Shown here in pieces: positions 19,677 through 30,910 of a stretch of DNA of 64,000 nt. Position 1 is the first letter of the stretch. Each line of letters begins with the position of its first letter. The position numbers were made by a program, and so were the translations under genes. The notes beneath the pieces are model-generated. The model ran no database searches. It was given only the letters and a program-made list of their open reading frames with translations, and was not told the DNA's origin. This DNA comes from Pseudomonas fluorescens (lineage in GTDB: Bacteria > Pseudomonadota > Gammaproteobacteria > Pseudomonadales > Pseudomonadaceae): NCBI RefSeq assembly GCF_002022275.1, contig NZ_MSDF01000013.1:205332-269331 (forward strand), written 5' to 3'.

Positions 19677-19743
19677 CTTTGGAATGCATTTCCTTTGTAG
19701 GGGCTCGCCCGCCTGCAATGGCGCCAGTGCAGGCACCATCAAG

Positions 19744-20028
19744 CTAAAGACCGCCGGTTGCGTTAAACCCAACCCCCAACACCGTCAACACCGACAGCGG
19801 CAACAGCAGCGTGTCGAGCAGCGCACTGGCCGGCAAATCGACATGGGGATAACTCGGGGCCTCAGCGCCGAACCTGTCCTTGGCGCAACAACCGCCGTTA
19901 ATCGCATACAAATCCAGGCGCGTACCGGCATACACCACCGGCGCGCCGGGTTGTGCCGCGTCCAATGTGCGCGCCGTGGCGCAACCCCCCAGTTGCAACG
20001 CCAACACCACCAGTAGCGCCCTATTCAT
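19744..20028 (-). CDS. YceK/YidQ-family lipoprotein
   Basis: 94-aa small lipoprotein with lipobox LQLGGC at residues ~11-16. The YceK/YidQ signature is visible as [35 protein letters not shown]. Function unknown; family members sit in the outer membrane. Its start overlaps the ubiX stop by eight bases, so it is the distal gene of mpl-ubiX. Confidence 0.82.
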   Translation of the reverse strand: MNRALLVVLALQLGGCATARTLDAAQPGAPVVYAGTRLDLYAINGGCCAKDRFGAEAPSYPHVDLPASALLDTLLLPLSVLTVLGVGFNATGGL

Positions 20029-20650
20029 CGCTGCTCAAATGGTGCTCGCCCCAGCGCGGCAACATGTCTTGAGGGATATTCAGCAGATTGAGAATCCGCG
20101 CCACCACAAAATCCACCAGGTCATCGATGGTCTGCGGCTGATGATAAAAGCCGGGCGACGCAGGCAGGATGGTCACGCCCATGTTCGACAGCTTAAGCAT
20201 GTGTTCCAGGTGAATACTCGAATACGGCGCCTCGCGCGGCACCAGAATAAGCTGGCGGCGCTCCTTCAAGGTCACATCGGCGGCACGCTCGATCAGGTTG
20301 TTGCAGGCACCTGTGGCAATCGCCGACAAGGTGCCGGTGGAGCATGGCACCACCACCATCGCCGCCGGTGCGCCGGAGCCGGAGGCCACAGGCGACATCC
20401 AATCCTCTTTGCCATATACCTTGATCTGCCCCGCCGCCGCACCGGTGTATTCGGTGAGGAAGGCTTGCATCATCTGCACCTTGGGCGGCAACGCAACATC
20501 CGTCTCGGTGGCCATTACCAATTGCGCGGCCTTGGAAATCAAAAAGTGCACCTCGCGGTCTTCACGCACCAGGCAGTCCAGCAGGCGCAAGCCATACGGC
20601 GCACCCGATGCGCCGGTCATCGCCAGGGTGACGCGTTCCGGGCCGCTCAT
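20021..20650 (-). CDS. ubiX: Flavin prenyltransferase UbiX
   Basis: 209-aa enzyme that prenylates FMN to make the cofactor of UbiD in ubiquinone synthesis. Motifs are [14 protein letters not shown], the [43 protein letters not shown] block and [22 protein letters not shown] near the C terminus. The ATG overlaps the mpl stop by four bases (ATGA). ubiD is not in the window. Confidence 0.95.
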   Translation of the reverse strand: MSGPERVTLAMTGASGAPYGLRLLDCLVREDREVHFLISKAAQLVMATETDVALPPKVQMMQAFLTEYTGAAAGQIKVYGKEDWMSPVASGSGAPAAMVVVPCSTGTLSAIATGACNNLIERAADVTLKERRQLILVPREAPYSSIHLEHMLKLSNMGVTILPASPGFYHQPQTIDDLVDFVVARILNLLNIPQDMLPRWGEHHLSSDE

Positions 20651-21996
20651 TTCAACGCCTCGGCCAGTTTGCCGTGCAGGCCACCAAAGCCGCCGTTACT
20701 CATGACCACCACGTGAGTGCCAGGCTTGGCGTGGTGTTTGACGAGTTGAATGATGCCCTCGATGGAGTCGCACACCGTTGACGGCACGGTACACAGCGCC
20801 GCAATCGCCGGCAGGTCCCAGCCGAGGTTGGCGGGCGCGTACCACACCACCTGGTCGGCATCATTGACGCTTTCCGGCAAGCCATCACGGTGCGCGCCGA
20901 GCTTCATGGAGTTGGAACGCGGCTCGACAATCGCAATGATCGGCGCATCGCCAACCCGCTTGCGCAGGCCATCCAAAGTGGTAGCGATGGCCGTCGGGTG
21001 GTGGGCAAAGTCGTCGTAGATGGTAATCCCGTTCACGTCGGCGACTTTTTCCATCCGGCGCTTCACACTTTTGAACGCACTTAATGCCGCAATGCCCATG
21101 GAGGGCACCACCCCAACATGCCGCGCCGCTGCCAGGGTCACCAAGGCGTTGGCGACGTTGTGCTGGCCGGTCATGTCCCACTCGACAATGCCTTGGGCTT
21201 CACCTTCAAACAGCACTTCAAACCGGGAGCCGTCTTCGCTCAGCAGCTTGACCTGCCACTGCCCGCCCTCGCCGGTGGTTTGCACCGGAGTCCAGCAGCC
21301 CATGTCGATCACACGCTGCAAGGCCGGCTCGGTGGTCGGGTGAATCACCAGGCCTTCGCTCGGAATGGTACGCACCAAGTGGTGGAACTGGCGTTCGATG
21401 GCTGGCAGATCGGGGAAGATATCCGCGTGATCGTACTCAAGGTTATTCAGAATCGCCGTGCGCGGACGGTAGTGAACGAACTTGGAGCGCTTGTCGAAAA
21501 AGGCGCTGTCGTATTCATCCGCCTCAATCACGAAGAATGGCGTATCGCCCAAACGCGCCGACACCGAGAAATTCTGCGGCACGCCGCCAATCAGGAAGCC
21601 CGGGCTCATGCCCGCATGCTCCAGCACCCAGGCGAGCATGCTGCTGGTGGTGGTCTTGCCGTGAGTGCCAGCGACGGCCAGTACCCAGCGGCCTTGCAGC
21701 ACATGGTCCGCCAGCCACTGCGGGCCGGACACATAAGGCAAACCTTTATTGAGTACGTATTCCACCGCCGGGTTGCCACGGGACATGGCATTGCCGATCA
21801 CCACCAGGTCCGGGACGGGGTCGAATTGCGCCGGGTCGTAGCCTTGGGTCAACTCAATGCCCTGGGCTTGCAGTTGCGTGCTCATGGGCGGGTAAACGTT
21901 GGCGTCGGAGCCGGTAACGTGATGGCCCAGTTCTTTGGCCAGAACCGCCATCGAGCCCATGAAAGTACCGCAAATACCGAGAATATGAATGTGCAT
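20647..21996 (-). CDS. mpl: UDP-MurNAc:tripeptide ligase
   Basis: 449-aa Mur-ligase-family enzyme that re-attaches recycled L-Ala-gamma-D-Glu-mDAP to UDP-MurNAc. N-terminal [17 protein letters not shown]-binding [14 protein letters not shown], and [23 protein letters not shown] are characteristic of Mpl rather than MurC. The ATG at 21996 replaces an 18-residue longer frame without family similarity. With ldcA in the same window, this gives two murein-recycling genes. Confidence 0.95.
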   Translation of the reverse strand: MHIHILGICGTFMGSMAVLAKELGHHVTGSDANVYPPMSTQLQAQGIELTQGYDPAQFDPVPDLVVIGNAMSRGNPAVEYVLNKGLPYVSGPQWLADHVLQGRWVLAVAGTHGKTTTSSMLAWVLEHAGMSPGFLIGGVPQNFSVSARLGDTPFFVIEADEYDSAFFDKRSKFVHYRPRTAILNNLEYDHADIFPDLPAIERQFHHLVRTIPSEGLVIHPTTEPALQRVIDMGCWTPVQTTGEGGQWQVKLLSEDGSRFEVLFEGEAQGIVEWDMTGQHNVANALVTLAAARHVGVVPSMGIAALSAFKSVKRRMEKVADVNGITIYDDFAHHPTAIATTLDGLRKRVGDAPIIAIVEPRSNSMKLGAHRDGLPESVNDADQVVWYAPANLGWDLPAIAALCTVPSTVCDSIEGIIQLVKHHAKPGTHVVVMSNGGFGGLHGKLAEALK

Positions 21997-22112
21997 GGTT
22001 GACCTCGTAAAACATCGAGGCAGGTTAGCGCAGGGAGGGGGAAATCGCACTCTTTATGCGGCCAGCGGCCGAGCGACATGCACCGGTGCATGCCGTTCGG
22101 CCACAGGTTGTG

Positions 22113-23126
22113 TCAGGCAGTGATTGAGGCCTTTTCCTCTTGCTCGCTTTGTTTGATCGCCGCGAAGATTCGTAACTTTTCGTAAGACTCAGTCATTCGC
22201 TCCAGTTTCTTTTCCATCAGTTCAAGGCGCCCTTTCGCCTCCCCGGGAATGGTTTCGCCAGGCTTATAGGGTTTGAACACAATCCCGTTCTGCCGAGTGG
22301 CTTTTTTCAGGTGCTGTTCCGAGAGGTGCAGCAGCTTTTCCAGATTGCTCAAACGCCCGGACTCATCTTTTGGCCAGCTTTCACTCTTGGTGAACACACT
22401 GCTGGTATCGCCCAACACAAACATCACGGCAGAGGCCATACCGAGCAGCTTGCTTTCAACCTCCCCCAGGCGCGTGCTGATCGAGCCCTCCGACGTTGCC
22501 ACGGATTCCGTTTGAGGCTTGGATGTCTGGGCGGCAGCGCCCGGCAGAAACGGCGGTGGCAGCACCCCCGGCGCGTAGTGCGCCTTGATAGTTTCACCCG
22601 TAGCCACAGACCCGGCATAGGCCGCCACATTGATCGGCGCACTTACCAAACCGGTAATCCCGGCACTGATAAACGCATCACGGGCCACACGGCTGGCATT
22701 GGGCCCCGTCGCGATCACCCCGGCTTTGACCAGGCTTTCAGCATCGATAAGCCGCTTGGTGGCTTCAGCAACGCTGATCGGCGAATGCTTGCGCAAGTTG
22801 GCCATCATCGCTTCGTCATTCACTTTGACCTTATTGGCATGAATAACGGTTTGCCCAACGTCCTTGAACTTGCTGCCCGGAGGCGTCAATGACGAGCCAG
22901 GTTTGAATGAAGGACCGGGTTTGGGCTTTGGAGCAGAAGGAATAACGGCGGGAGGTTTGCTTGAAAACCAGGAAGACGACCCCCTGCCCTTGCCGAAGAG
23001 GCCCCTTTTGTTGCGCACCAGAGACTGTTGCGCAGGATCCGCGTTGTGCGACTCGGCAGGTAAAGGCGGCTCGAAATGTGCAGGCTGTTGAGGAATGAAA
23101 GGTACTGTTGAAGGTGTAATGATCAT
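22113..23126 (-). CDS. Unrecognised secreted/effector-like protein
   Basis: 337 aa, not recognised. The first ~100 residues are rich in Pro, Ser, Lys and Gly (PKPKPGPSFKPGSSLTPPG) and look disordered, without a Sec signal. Residues ~155-185 form a weakly hydrophobic Ala/Gly/Val stretch (ITGLVSAPINVAAYAGSVATG). The C-terminal ~100 residues are charged and helical, probably coiled coil. The ATG at 23126 has GGTGA upstream; a GTG three codons earlier is possible. It lies 222 bases downstream of the 1084-aa gene on the same strand and may be its partner. Type III or similar secretion is a guess. Confidence 0.55.
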   Translation of the reverse strand: MIITPSTVPFIPQQPAHFEPPLPAESHNADPAQQSLVRNKRGLFGKGRGSSSWFSSKPPAVIPSAPKPKPGPSFKPGSSLTPPGSKFKDVGQTVIHANKVKVNDEAMMANLRKHSPISVAEATKRLIDAESLVKAGVIATGPNASRVARDAFISAGITGLVSAPINVAAYAGSVATGETIKAHYAPGVLPPPFLPGAAAQTSKPQTESVATSEGSISTRLGEVESKLLGMASAVMFVLGDTSSVFTKSESWPKDESGRLSNLEKLLHLSEQHLKKATRQNGIVFKPYKPGETIPGEAKGRLELMEKKLERMTESYEKLRIFAAIKQSEQEEKASITA

Positions 23127-23348
23127 AGTGTTCACCCGCGTGATTGTTTTTATTTGAAAACACCGTAAGCAGTTGCCCTATTTGAGTGAGCAACCGCTTA
23201 CGAGTGGTTCCGCCGGAACAATCCACTGCGCGCTGTATGACACGTTCACACTCATAATAGGCGAGCGTTTCAACCGACTGCTTGAACTGCCTCTTGCCTA
23301 CAGTGGTGATTGAACATGCGTCCTGATGATGGCCAACCTTTAGGCCAC

Positions 23349-26300
23349 CTAGGCAACGTTACTTTGCTTTCCTCCCTCGCTATTCGGCAGATAAACACGC
23401 TGATTTAGCGATGCCTGACCCAAGCGGGTTTCTTGATAGCCCTTTATGACGTCAATGTTATCATTCACCGTTTTTATGGCAGACCCCGTATCCAGGCGAA
23501 GGTCTCTCAACTCCTTCACGGTAACGGGCGTGAAGTTCTTCAACTCAGGACCATAGTGAGTCATGGTCTTGGTATCGAGGGCATACCACTTGCCATTTTG
23601 TTGTGTGGCCACTGCAGGAAGGCTCGTGCCATTTTCGCCTAATGCCCGGTAGGTGCCATCGGCGATCGTCTGCTTGTAGCCGTTATGGGGGATATTCCAA
23701 CTGCCGCTGCGGCCAGACATATGGCGCAGGCTGTCAAAATCGAGTGACGGCAATTTTAAGGAGGGCAACGCTTTAATGGCGGTTTTGCTCAATTTGAATA
23801 AACCAGTCCCCGCATCATAAATACTCCCAAAGGGGTTGGCACCCTTGAGGCCGGCCTTTGCAAAACCCTTGAGAAAACTCATGGTTGCGCGTATTCCAGT
23901 AGCGCCGGTTTTGGCAGCCTGATAGCCCCCTTTAAAGGCGGGCACCACTAATCCGATGAAGTCAAACAACCCATAGATGACCGCATCATGTTTATTACCT
24001 TCTTTGATACTTTTAATAAAGTCATGGAAGGGGAGAAAACTCAGCAGCGTTTTATTAAAAAACTTGCGTTTAGCCTCTACCTTTTCTCGCTCGGTCGTTC
24101 CATAAGCGGATTCTTTCAACTTACCCACAGCACCGTCGTACACAGCACTGATCGCATCAGCCAAACTAGCGGATCTGGTTGGCGGAACCACTGCCTGCGA
24201 CGCGGGTAATGCAGCCACTGATTTCGTGAGTTTATTATCATCATTCAGTTCGTAAGTTTTATCCCCTACTGTCAGGCCATAACGCGTCCTTCGCAACCCT
24301 TCCCCTCCCTCACGCGTACGGACAAGAGCGTCCAGGCTCCAGCCCTCAGGAACGCCAGGAAGCGGTTCGCCTGGCCTGATGATCTTGCCCAGCGTGGGTG
24401 AGTAGATATAGGTCTGCACCTTTCCATCCAGCACGGTGTCGATAAAAACCGCGCCGTCTCCAAATAGCTTGAAGAGAGGATGATCCTCGTTACCGTCGGG
24501 AAAAGGCGTAAGAGCAGAAGCGCTCAAGTGATGAAAATCGACCCCACCACGCTCAAACCGCTCTCGATCCTCAGCCGGCAACAGTGACAACTGATATTGG
24601 AAGTTCTCACCCGCCGCCTTGCCCAAGGTACTGGAATATTGATCAAACTGCTTATTGAACAGCGTCTCTATATTGGACAACTTATCGAATTGGTCACTAA
24701 GGGCGCTCATATAAAGTTTGTCGCTCTTGGAGTCCCAATGGTACGAGCGCAACTCTCCCGACATGTAAATATCCACCAGAGAATATCGGCTTTTATTGCG
24801 CGTTGGTTGGCCGGACGGCTTGAAAATCTCCTGCTCAAAAAGATCCGCATTTTCTTCGCCGTATACCCGTTTTAATTCAGCCATTGCTAGATCACGGCGA
24901 GTCGGTATCGATGCGGACAAGGCTTGCGTGGAGCTCATCAGGCCTTCAGCCTGCTTTTGCATGGCGTTCGATGCGCGCTGAATGGCCTCTGGGCTGTAGT
25001 GACCCTCACGGCTTTCTTCAATGACGCCATTGGTTATACCCCACTCCACTACTGATTGAATGGAGCCAATCTGCGACGCGTGCAACTCGACCTCCGTGAC
25101 AGGTGCCAGAGCGTTACGCTGCATGATTTGCTCATAGCTCTGCCCGGCCGATGAGCCAGTGGTATTTAGTTCGCGCCGTGATACCGCTGCGCTAAAAGAG
25201 GCCCATTGCAGAGAGCCATATACCATGGGCTGGGGCAGGTCCTTGACCAGAAACTCCGGAGCCGCCATGGCCAGCAATTGATAGGCCACAGCTTTCGCCA
25301 TCTCTGGGCCGACTCGACTCTTAAGGTGCGCTTCAAAACGTTTGACAATCTCGGCGGGCGGCCGCCCCTTGTTGTCTGGCTGATGCAGGTTGTACCCGGC
25401 AAGATTATTGCGCTCCAGCCTCCCTGCAGGGTCCGCCTCCAACACGAGTGCCGCCAGCAATGCTTCCTGAGCACTGGTCGCTGTGGGCAAGGCGCCCATC
25501 GCCTCCTGCAGCTGCTTACCCAGTGCCCGGCTTTGAGGGGTGTCGATCAACGCGTTGAGAAACGCCTCTGGATTTGTGTCGACCAGCGGCCTCAGCGCCT
25601 CTGGAACCGCACGTTTCAGATACTCGAAAAGATTCGCAACCTGACCCTTTGCGTCTGGCGAGACCTGCATTTGACCAGCCTTCCAGGTGCTGACTGTTTC
25701 GATTATTTTTTTCTGAGAGTCCTCGCTCAGTGGCACGCTTTTACTCAGCAGCCCACCATAGTCGCCTGCAGTGGGCGCCGTTAACGGCGGAGCGAACAAT
25801 ACGCGCTCCAAATTGGCCAATGCTTGCGGTGTGGTTGGAACTTGCAAACCATAAGCCGTCAGCAGCTGCTTGAGGCTCATCGTGAAGGGTTGCGGCTGAT
25901 CTTTGAGCCAATAGGCGGAGTGTGGTGCGATCTCTACGACGATGGATTCCATGTCCGGCTTGGTGCCAGGGGTCTCAGTCTGCTTTTTCAACGCGGCGAG
26001 TAGGTTATGCCGCGTTTCGGATTCGCCCGTTTTGCTTAAAATATCGGCAGGCACGTGATGGTCCGACGATGCTTTTGAATCCGGACCGTAAAGAAACTGC
26101 CCAACAATGCTTGAATCAACCGTGCGCTGCCCGGACACGTCGGTTTCGATCTGGGTAGGCAAGTGCAAAACATCGTAAGGGGTGAAACGTTTTGCGAGTG
26201 TCATCAAGCGATCAAACAGGTCGCGAGCGCCGGGAATATCGTTGAGTTGGGCTGACTGCGCGGTTAGCCGTGCGTGCCCGCCAAAATAGAGGATGCCTTT

Positions 26301-26603
26301 ATTGGGATCGATGTGAGTGATGCTGCTCCCCTCTCCCGAAACAGATTGCTCCAACTGCGTGAACGCCGATGAGGTAAAAACCGTCTGCAACGCTTCAATC
26401 CAGCGCCCCAGCGTAGACTCTGCCGGAACCGGCAGGCGTGCGCCTGGTGAAGGCTGCTTCAAATAAGTTTGCTTCAATCGTGCATCAGCCGACGAAACAC
26501 TCTCGCTCCTCGCGGGCGGAGCACTGTTCACGTTATCGTTCGTTTGAGGAGCAGCATTTTTTGCCGAGCCAAAGCCCGCCACGTTTATAGTATTCAGAGT
26601 CAT
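23349..26603 (-). CDS. Large toxin/effector-like protein of unknown function
   Basis: 1084 aa, not firmly recognised. The Ser/Asn/Ala-rich first ~50 residues lack a Sec signal. The middle (residues ~340-600) is helical, and residues ~650-790 carry a FQYQLSLLPAEDRERFERGG block. Residues ~850-960 include LLSFLPFHDFIKSI and hydrophobic stretches (YGLFDFIGLVVPAF; MSFLKGFAKAGLKG), an arrangement I associate with large Pseudomonas toxins of the DUF6543/dermonecrotic type. The C-terminal ~100 residues may be a small separate domain. The gene is more A+T-rich than its neighbours, notably at 23,940-24,130. The start has only a weak GAG site. Function is not assigned. Confidence 0.6.
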   Translation of the reverse strand: MTLNTINVAGFGSAKNAAPQTNDNVNSAPPARSESVSSADARLKQTYLKQPSPGARLPVPAESTLGRWIEALQTVFTSSAFTQLEQSVSGEGSSITHIDPNKGILYFGGHARLTAQSAQLNDIPGARDLFDRLMTLAKRFTPYDVLHLPTQIETDVSGQRTVDSSIVGQFLYGPDSKASSDHHVPADILSKTGESETRHNLLAALKKQTETPGTKPDMESIVVEIAPHSAYWLKDQPQPFTMSLKQLLTAYGLQVPTTPQALANLERVLFAPPLTAPTAGDYGGLLSKSVPLSEDSQKKIIETVSTWKAGQMQVSPDAKGQVANLFEYLKRAVPEALRPLVDTNPEAFLNALIDTPQSRALGKQLQEAMGALPTATSAQEALLAALVLEADPAGRLERNNLAGYNLHQPDNKGRPPAEIVKRFEAHLKSRVGPEMAKAVAYQLLAMAAPEFLVKDLPQPMVYGSLQWASFSAAVSRRELNTTGSSAGQSYEQIMQRNALAPVTEVELHASQIGSIQSVVEWGITNGVIEESREGHYSPEAIQRASNAMQKQAEGLMSSTQALSASIPTRRDLAMAELKRVYGEENADLFEQEIFKPSGQPTRNKSRYSLVDIYMSGELRSYHWDSKSDKLYMSALSDQFDKLSNIETLFNKQFDQYSSTLGKAAGENFQYQLSLLPAEDRERFERGGVDFHHLSASALTPFPDGNEDHPLFKLFGDGAVFIDTVLDGKVQTYIYSPTLGKIIRPGEPLPGVPEGWSLDALVRTREGGEGLRRTRYGLTVGDKTYELNDDNKLTKSVAALPASQAVVPPTRSASLADAISAVYDGAVGKLKESAYGTTEREKVEAKRKFFNKTLLSFLPFHDFIKSIKEGNKHDAVIYGLFDFIGLVVPAFKGGYQAAKTGATGIRATMSFLKGFAKAGLKGANPFGSIYDAGTGLFKLSKTAIKALPSLKLPSLDFDSLRHMSGRSGSWNIPHNGYKQTIADGTYRALGENGTSLPAVATQQNGKWYALDTKTMTHYGPELKNFTPVTVKELRDLRLDTGSAIKTVNDNIDVIKGYQETRLGQASLNQRVYLPNSEGGKQSNVA

Positions 26604-27003
26604 ATTTTATCTCTATCACGGTTTCGATGAACGGCCCGCCATCGCACGAAGTGCACAGCGCAAAAAGCGGGAAACGTTATATAGAGCCGATTAAATTTAA
26701 TGCTCAGTTAACAAACACGAGCACCAAACTCCACGACCATTTCTCGAACACCCCAAACTGGCGAGCTAAATCAATTCCCTTATAAAATGAGCACGAACCA
26801 GCTGACCAGTAAACTAACCAGACAATGTCCGACATTAAAGAAAGACGTCCTCCGACGTTCAACTATTACGTGGCCTTCGCCGCTCGAGTAGTTCCAGAGC
26901 AGCTAAGCCATGAAGGCGTTATATCGATTGAATATAACTAACAACCCCATAGCAAACGCCTATTGAAGCCAGATCAACGTTTAAGCACTTTCCTATATAC
27001 CCG
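26604..27003. other. A+T-rich intergenic region
   Basis: 400 bases without a convincing gene between the large toxin-like gene and the sigma-54 activator gene. It is clearly richer in A+T than the flanks and includes the palindrome TTAAATTTAA near 26690 and several TATA-like boxes on both strands. Near 26670 a TATATA box could serve the minus-strand toxin gene, but its -35 match is poor. I see no HrpL box here. Confidence 0.5.
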
Positions 27004-28899
<1,896 letters not shown>

Positions 28900-28997
28900 T
28901 TCTTATTATTCTCCCTGCATGAGAACGGCCAGCATCCCCCGGCATCCCGACCATTGCAACCCCGGGCCGACCCGTTGGCCATGGGCTGTACCGTTTA

Positions 28998-29026
28998 TGG
29001 CACAAACTGTCACTCACACTGTGCCA
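28998..29026. promoter_or_regulatory. Candidate activator (EatR) binding site
   Basis: Perfect seven-base inverted repeat TGGCACA / TGTGCCA separated by 15 bases, centred about 105 bases upstream of the predicted sigma-54 start. An overlapping half-match TGTACC at 28987-28992 pairs with GGCACA. Position and symmetry fit an enhancer site for the divergent activator; the assignment is inference. Confidence 0.5.
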
Positions 29027-29089
29027 CCCCTGCCACAGCAACGCGTTGCAACACAGCTGCCCCCCCTGATTTAGCAGGCCCGCACGCGG

Positions 29090-29105
29090 TGGCCCGACCT
29101 TTGCT
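29090..29105 (+). promoter_or_regulatory. Sigma-54 (RpoN) promoter of exaC-eat-eutBC
   Basis: TGGCCCG-N4-TTGCT, with GG (29091-29092) and GC (29103-29104) exactly ten bases apart, as sigma-54 requires. It lies 65 bases before the exaC ATG, next to an enhancer-binding-protein gene. The predicted start of transcription is near 29115. Confidence 0.85.
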
Positions 29106-29169
29106 CTACGCTTTATCAAGCGCAATTCCGCTGTACTCCAATAAACATAAAAGTCAGGAGATACCCACC

Positions 29170-30690
29170 ATGCGTTACGCACACCCCGGTACTGAAGGCG
29201 CGATCGTTTCGTTCAAGGCCAAGTACGGCAACTTCATCGGCGGCGAGTTCGTTGCGCCGGTCGATGGCAACTATTTCACCAACACCTCGCCGGTCAACGG
29301 CAAGGCCATCGCCGAATTCCCGCGCTCCAACGCCAAAGACATCGACAAAGCCCTCGACGCCGCCCACGCCGCGGCTGACGCCTGGGGCAAAACCTCTGCC
29401 CAGGACCGCTCGCTGGTACTGCTGAAAATCGCCGACCGCATCGAACAGAACCTCGAACTGCTGGCCATCACCGAAACCTGGGACAACGGCAAGGCCGTGC
29501 GTGAAACCCTCAACGCCGACATCCCGCTGGCCGCCGACCACTTCCGTTACTTCGCCGGGTGCATCCGCGCCCAGGAAGGCACCAGCGCCGAAATCAACGA
29601 ACTCACCGCGTCCTATCACTTCCACGAGCCGCTGGGCGTAGTCGGTCAGATCATCCCGTGGAACTTCCCGCTGCTGATGGCCGCCTGGAAACTCGCGCCC
29701 GCCCTGGCGGCCGGTAACTGTGTGGTGCTCAAGCCAGCCGAGCAGACGCCGCTGGGCATCAACGTGCTGATGGAATTGATCGGCGACCTGCTGCCACCGG
29801 GCGTGCTGAACGTGGTGCACGGTTACGGCAAAGAAGCCGGCGAAGCCCTGGCCACCAGCAAGCGCATCGCCAAAATCGCCTTCACCGGTTCCACGCCAGT
29901 GGGCTCGCACATCATGCACGCGGCGGCCGAAAACATTATTCCGTCCACCGTTGAGCTGGGCGGCAAGTCGCCGAACATCTTCTTTGCCGACATCATGAAA
30001 GCCGAGCCTTCGTTCATCGAGAAAGCCGCAGAAGGCCTGGTGCTGGCGTTCTTTAACCAGGGCGAAGTGTGCACCTGCCCATCCCGCGCGTTGGTGGAAG
30101 AGTCGATCTACGACGACTTCATGAAAGTGGTGATGAAAAAGGTCGAGCAGATCAAACGCGGCGACCCGCTGGACACCGACACCATGGTCGGCGCCCAGGC
30201 GTCCGAGCAGCAGTTCGACAAGATCCTGTCTTACCTGGAAATCGCCAAGGGCGAAGGCGCGCAACTGCTGACCGGCGGCAAGGTCGAGAAGCTCGAAGGC
30301 GACATGGCCGGCGGTTATTACATCCAGCCGACCCTGCTCAAGGGCACCAACGAAATGCGCGTGTTCCAGGAAGAAATCTTCGGCCCGGTGGTGAGCATCA
30401 CCACCTTCAAGGACGAAGCCGAAGCCCTGGCGATTGCCAACGACACCGAGTTCGGCCTCGGCGCCGGCGTGTGGACCCGCGACATCAACCGCGCCTACCG
30501 CATGGGCCGCGCGATCAAGGCAGGCCGCGTGTGGACCAACTGCTACCACCTGTACCCGGCGCACGCCGCGTTTGGCGGTTACAAGAAATCCGGCGTGGGC
30601 CGTGAGACGCACAAGATGATGTTGGACCATTACCAGCAGACCAAGAACCTGCTGGTGAGCTACGACATTAATCCGCTGGGCTTCTTCTAA
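29170..30690 (+). CDS. exaC: Acetaldehyde/aldehyde dehydrogenase of ethanolamine catabolism
   Basis: 506-aa NAD+-dependent aldehyde dehydrogenase. Cofactor and catalytic motifs are [34 protein letters not shown], the general base Glu in ELGGKSPN and the nucleophile Cys in [11 protein letters not shown]. In this locus it would oxidise the acetaldehyde released by EutBC to acetate. It is transcribed from the sigma-54 promoter upstream. The longer open frame to the left runs through the promoter and is rejected; AGGAG lies just before the ATG. Confidence 0.93.
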   Translation: MRYAHPGTEGAIVSFKAKYGNFIGGEFVAPVDGNYFTNTSPVNGKAIAEFPRSNAKDIDKALDAAHAAADAWGKTSAQDRSLVLLKIADRIEQNLELLAITETWDNGKAVRETLNADIPLAADHFRYFAGCIRAQEGTSAEINELTASYHFHEPLGVVGQIIPWNFPLLMAAWKLAPALAAGNCVVLKPAEQTPLGINVLMELIGDLLPPGVLNVVHGYGKEAGEALATSKRIAKIAFTGSTPVGSHIMHAAAENIIPSTVELGGKSPNIFFADIMKAEPSFIEKAAEGLVLAFFNQGEVCTCPSRALVEESIYDDFMKVVMKKVEQIKRGDPLDTDTMVGAQASEQQFDKILSYLEIAKGEGAQLLTGGKVEKLEGDMAGGYYIQPTLLKGTNEMRVFQEEIFGPVVSITTFKDEAEALAIANDTEFGLGAGVWTRDINRAYRMGRAIKAGRVWTNCYHLYPAHAAFGGYKKSGVGRETHKMMLDHYQQTKNLLVSYDINPLGFF

Positions 30691-30700
30691 CTAAACCCCC

Positions 30701-30832
30701 AAGCAGGCAAGCCAGCCCCCAACTTGAAATGCAATCAAGTGTGGGAGCTGGCTTGCCTGCGATAGCGGTGTGTCATTCAACAAAGGTGCTGGATCTGCTG
30801 GCCCCATCGCCGGCAAGCCAGCTCCCACAGTT
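30701..30832. repeat. REP cluster (one unit plus an inverted pair)
   Basis: A partial unit (GCAGGCAAGCCAGCCCCC) just after exaC, then a full inverted pair at about 30739-30831. The cluster lies inside the presumed exaC-eat transcript and could reduce read-through. Confidence 0.88.
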
Positions 30833-30910
30833 GAACTTCGCAAGTCGTTGCTACCTCATCCGGCACGCAGAGGCCGAATTAAAAACAATAAGAACGGACG
30901 GTACTTTCCC

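Noticed and set aside
23127..23348. Search for a HrpL box upstream of the effector-like genes
   Set aside because: No GGAACC-N15-17-CCAC arrangement on the coding strand; only a short GTTCCGCCGGAAC palindrome at 23207-23219.
30860..30890. Possible second sigma-54 promoter before eat (GGCACGCAGAGGC)
   Set aside because: GG and GC are nine bases apart rather than ten, so it is unlikely to work.
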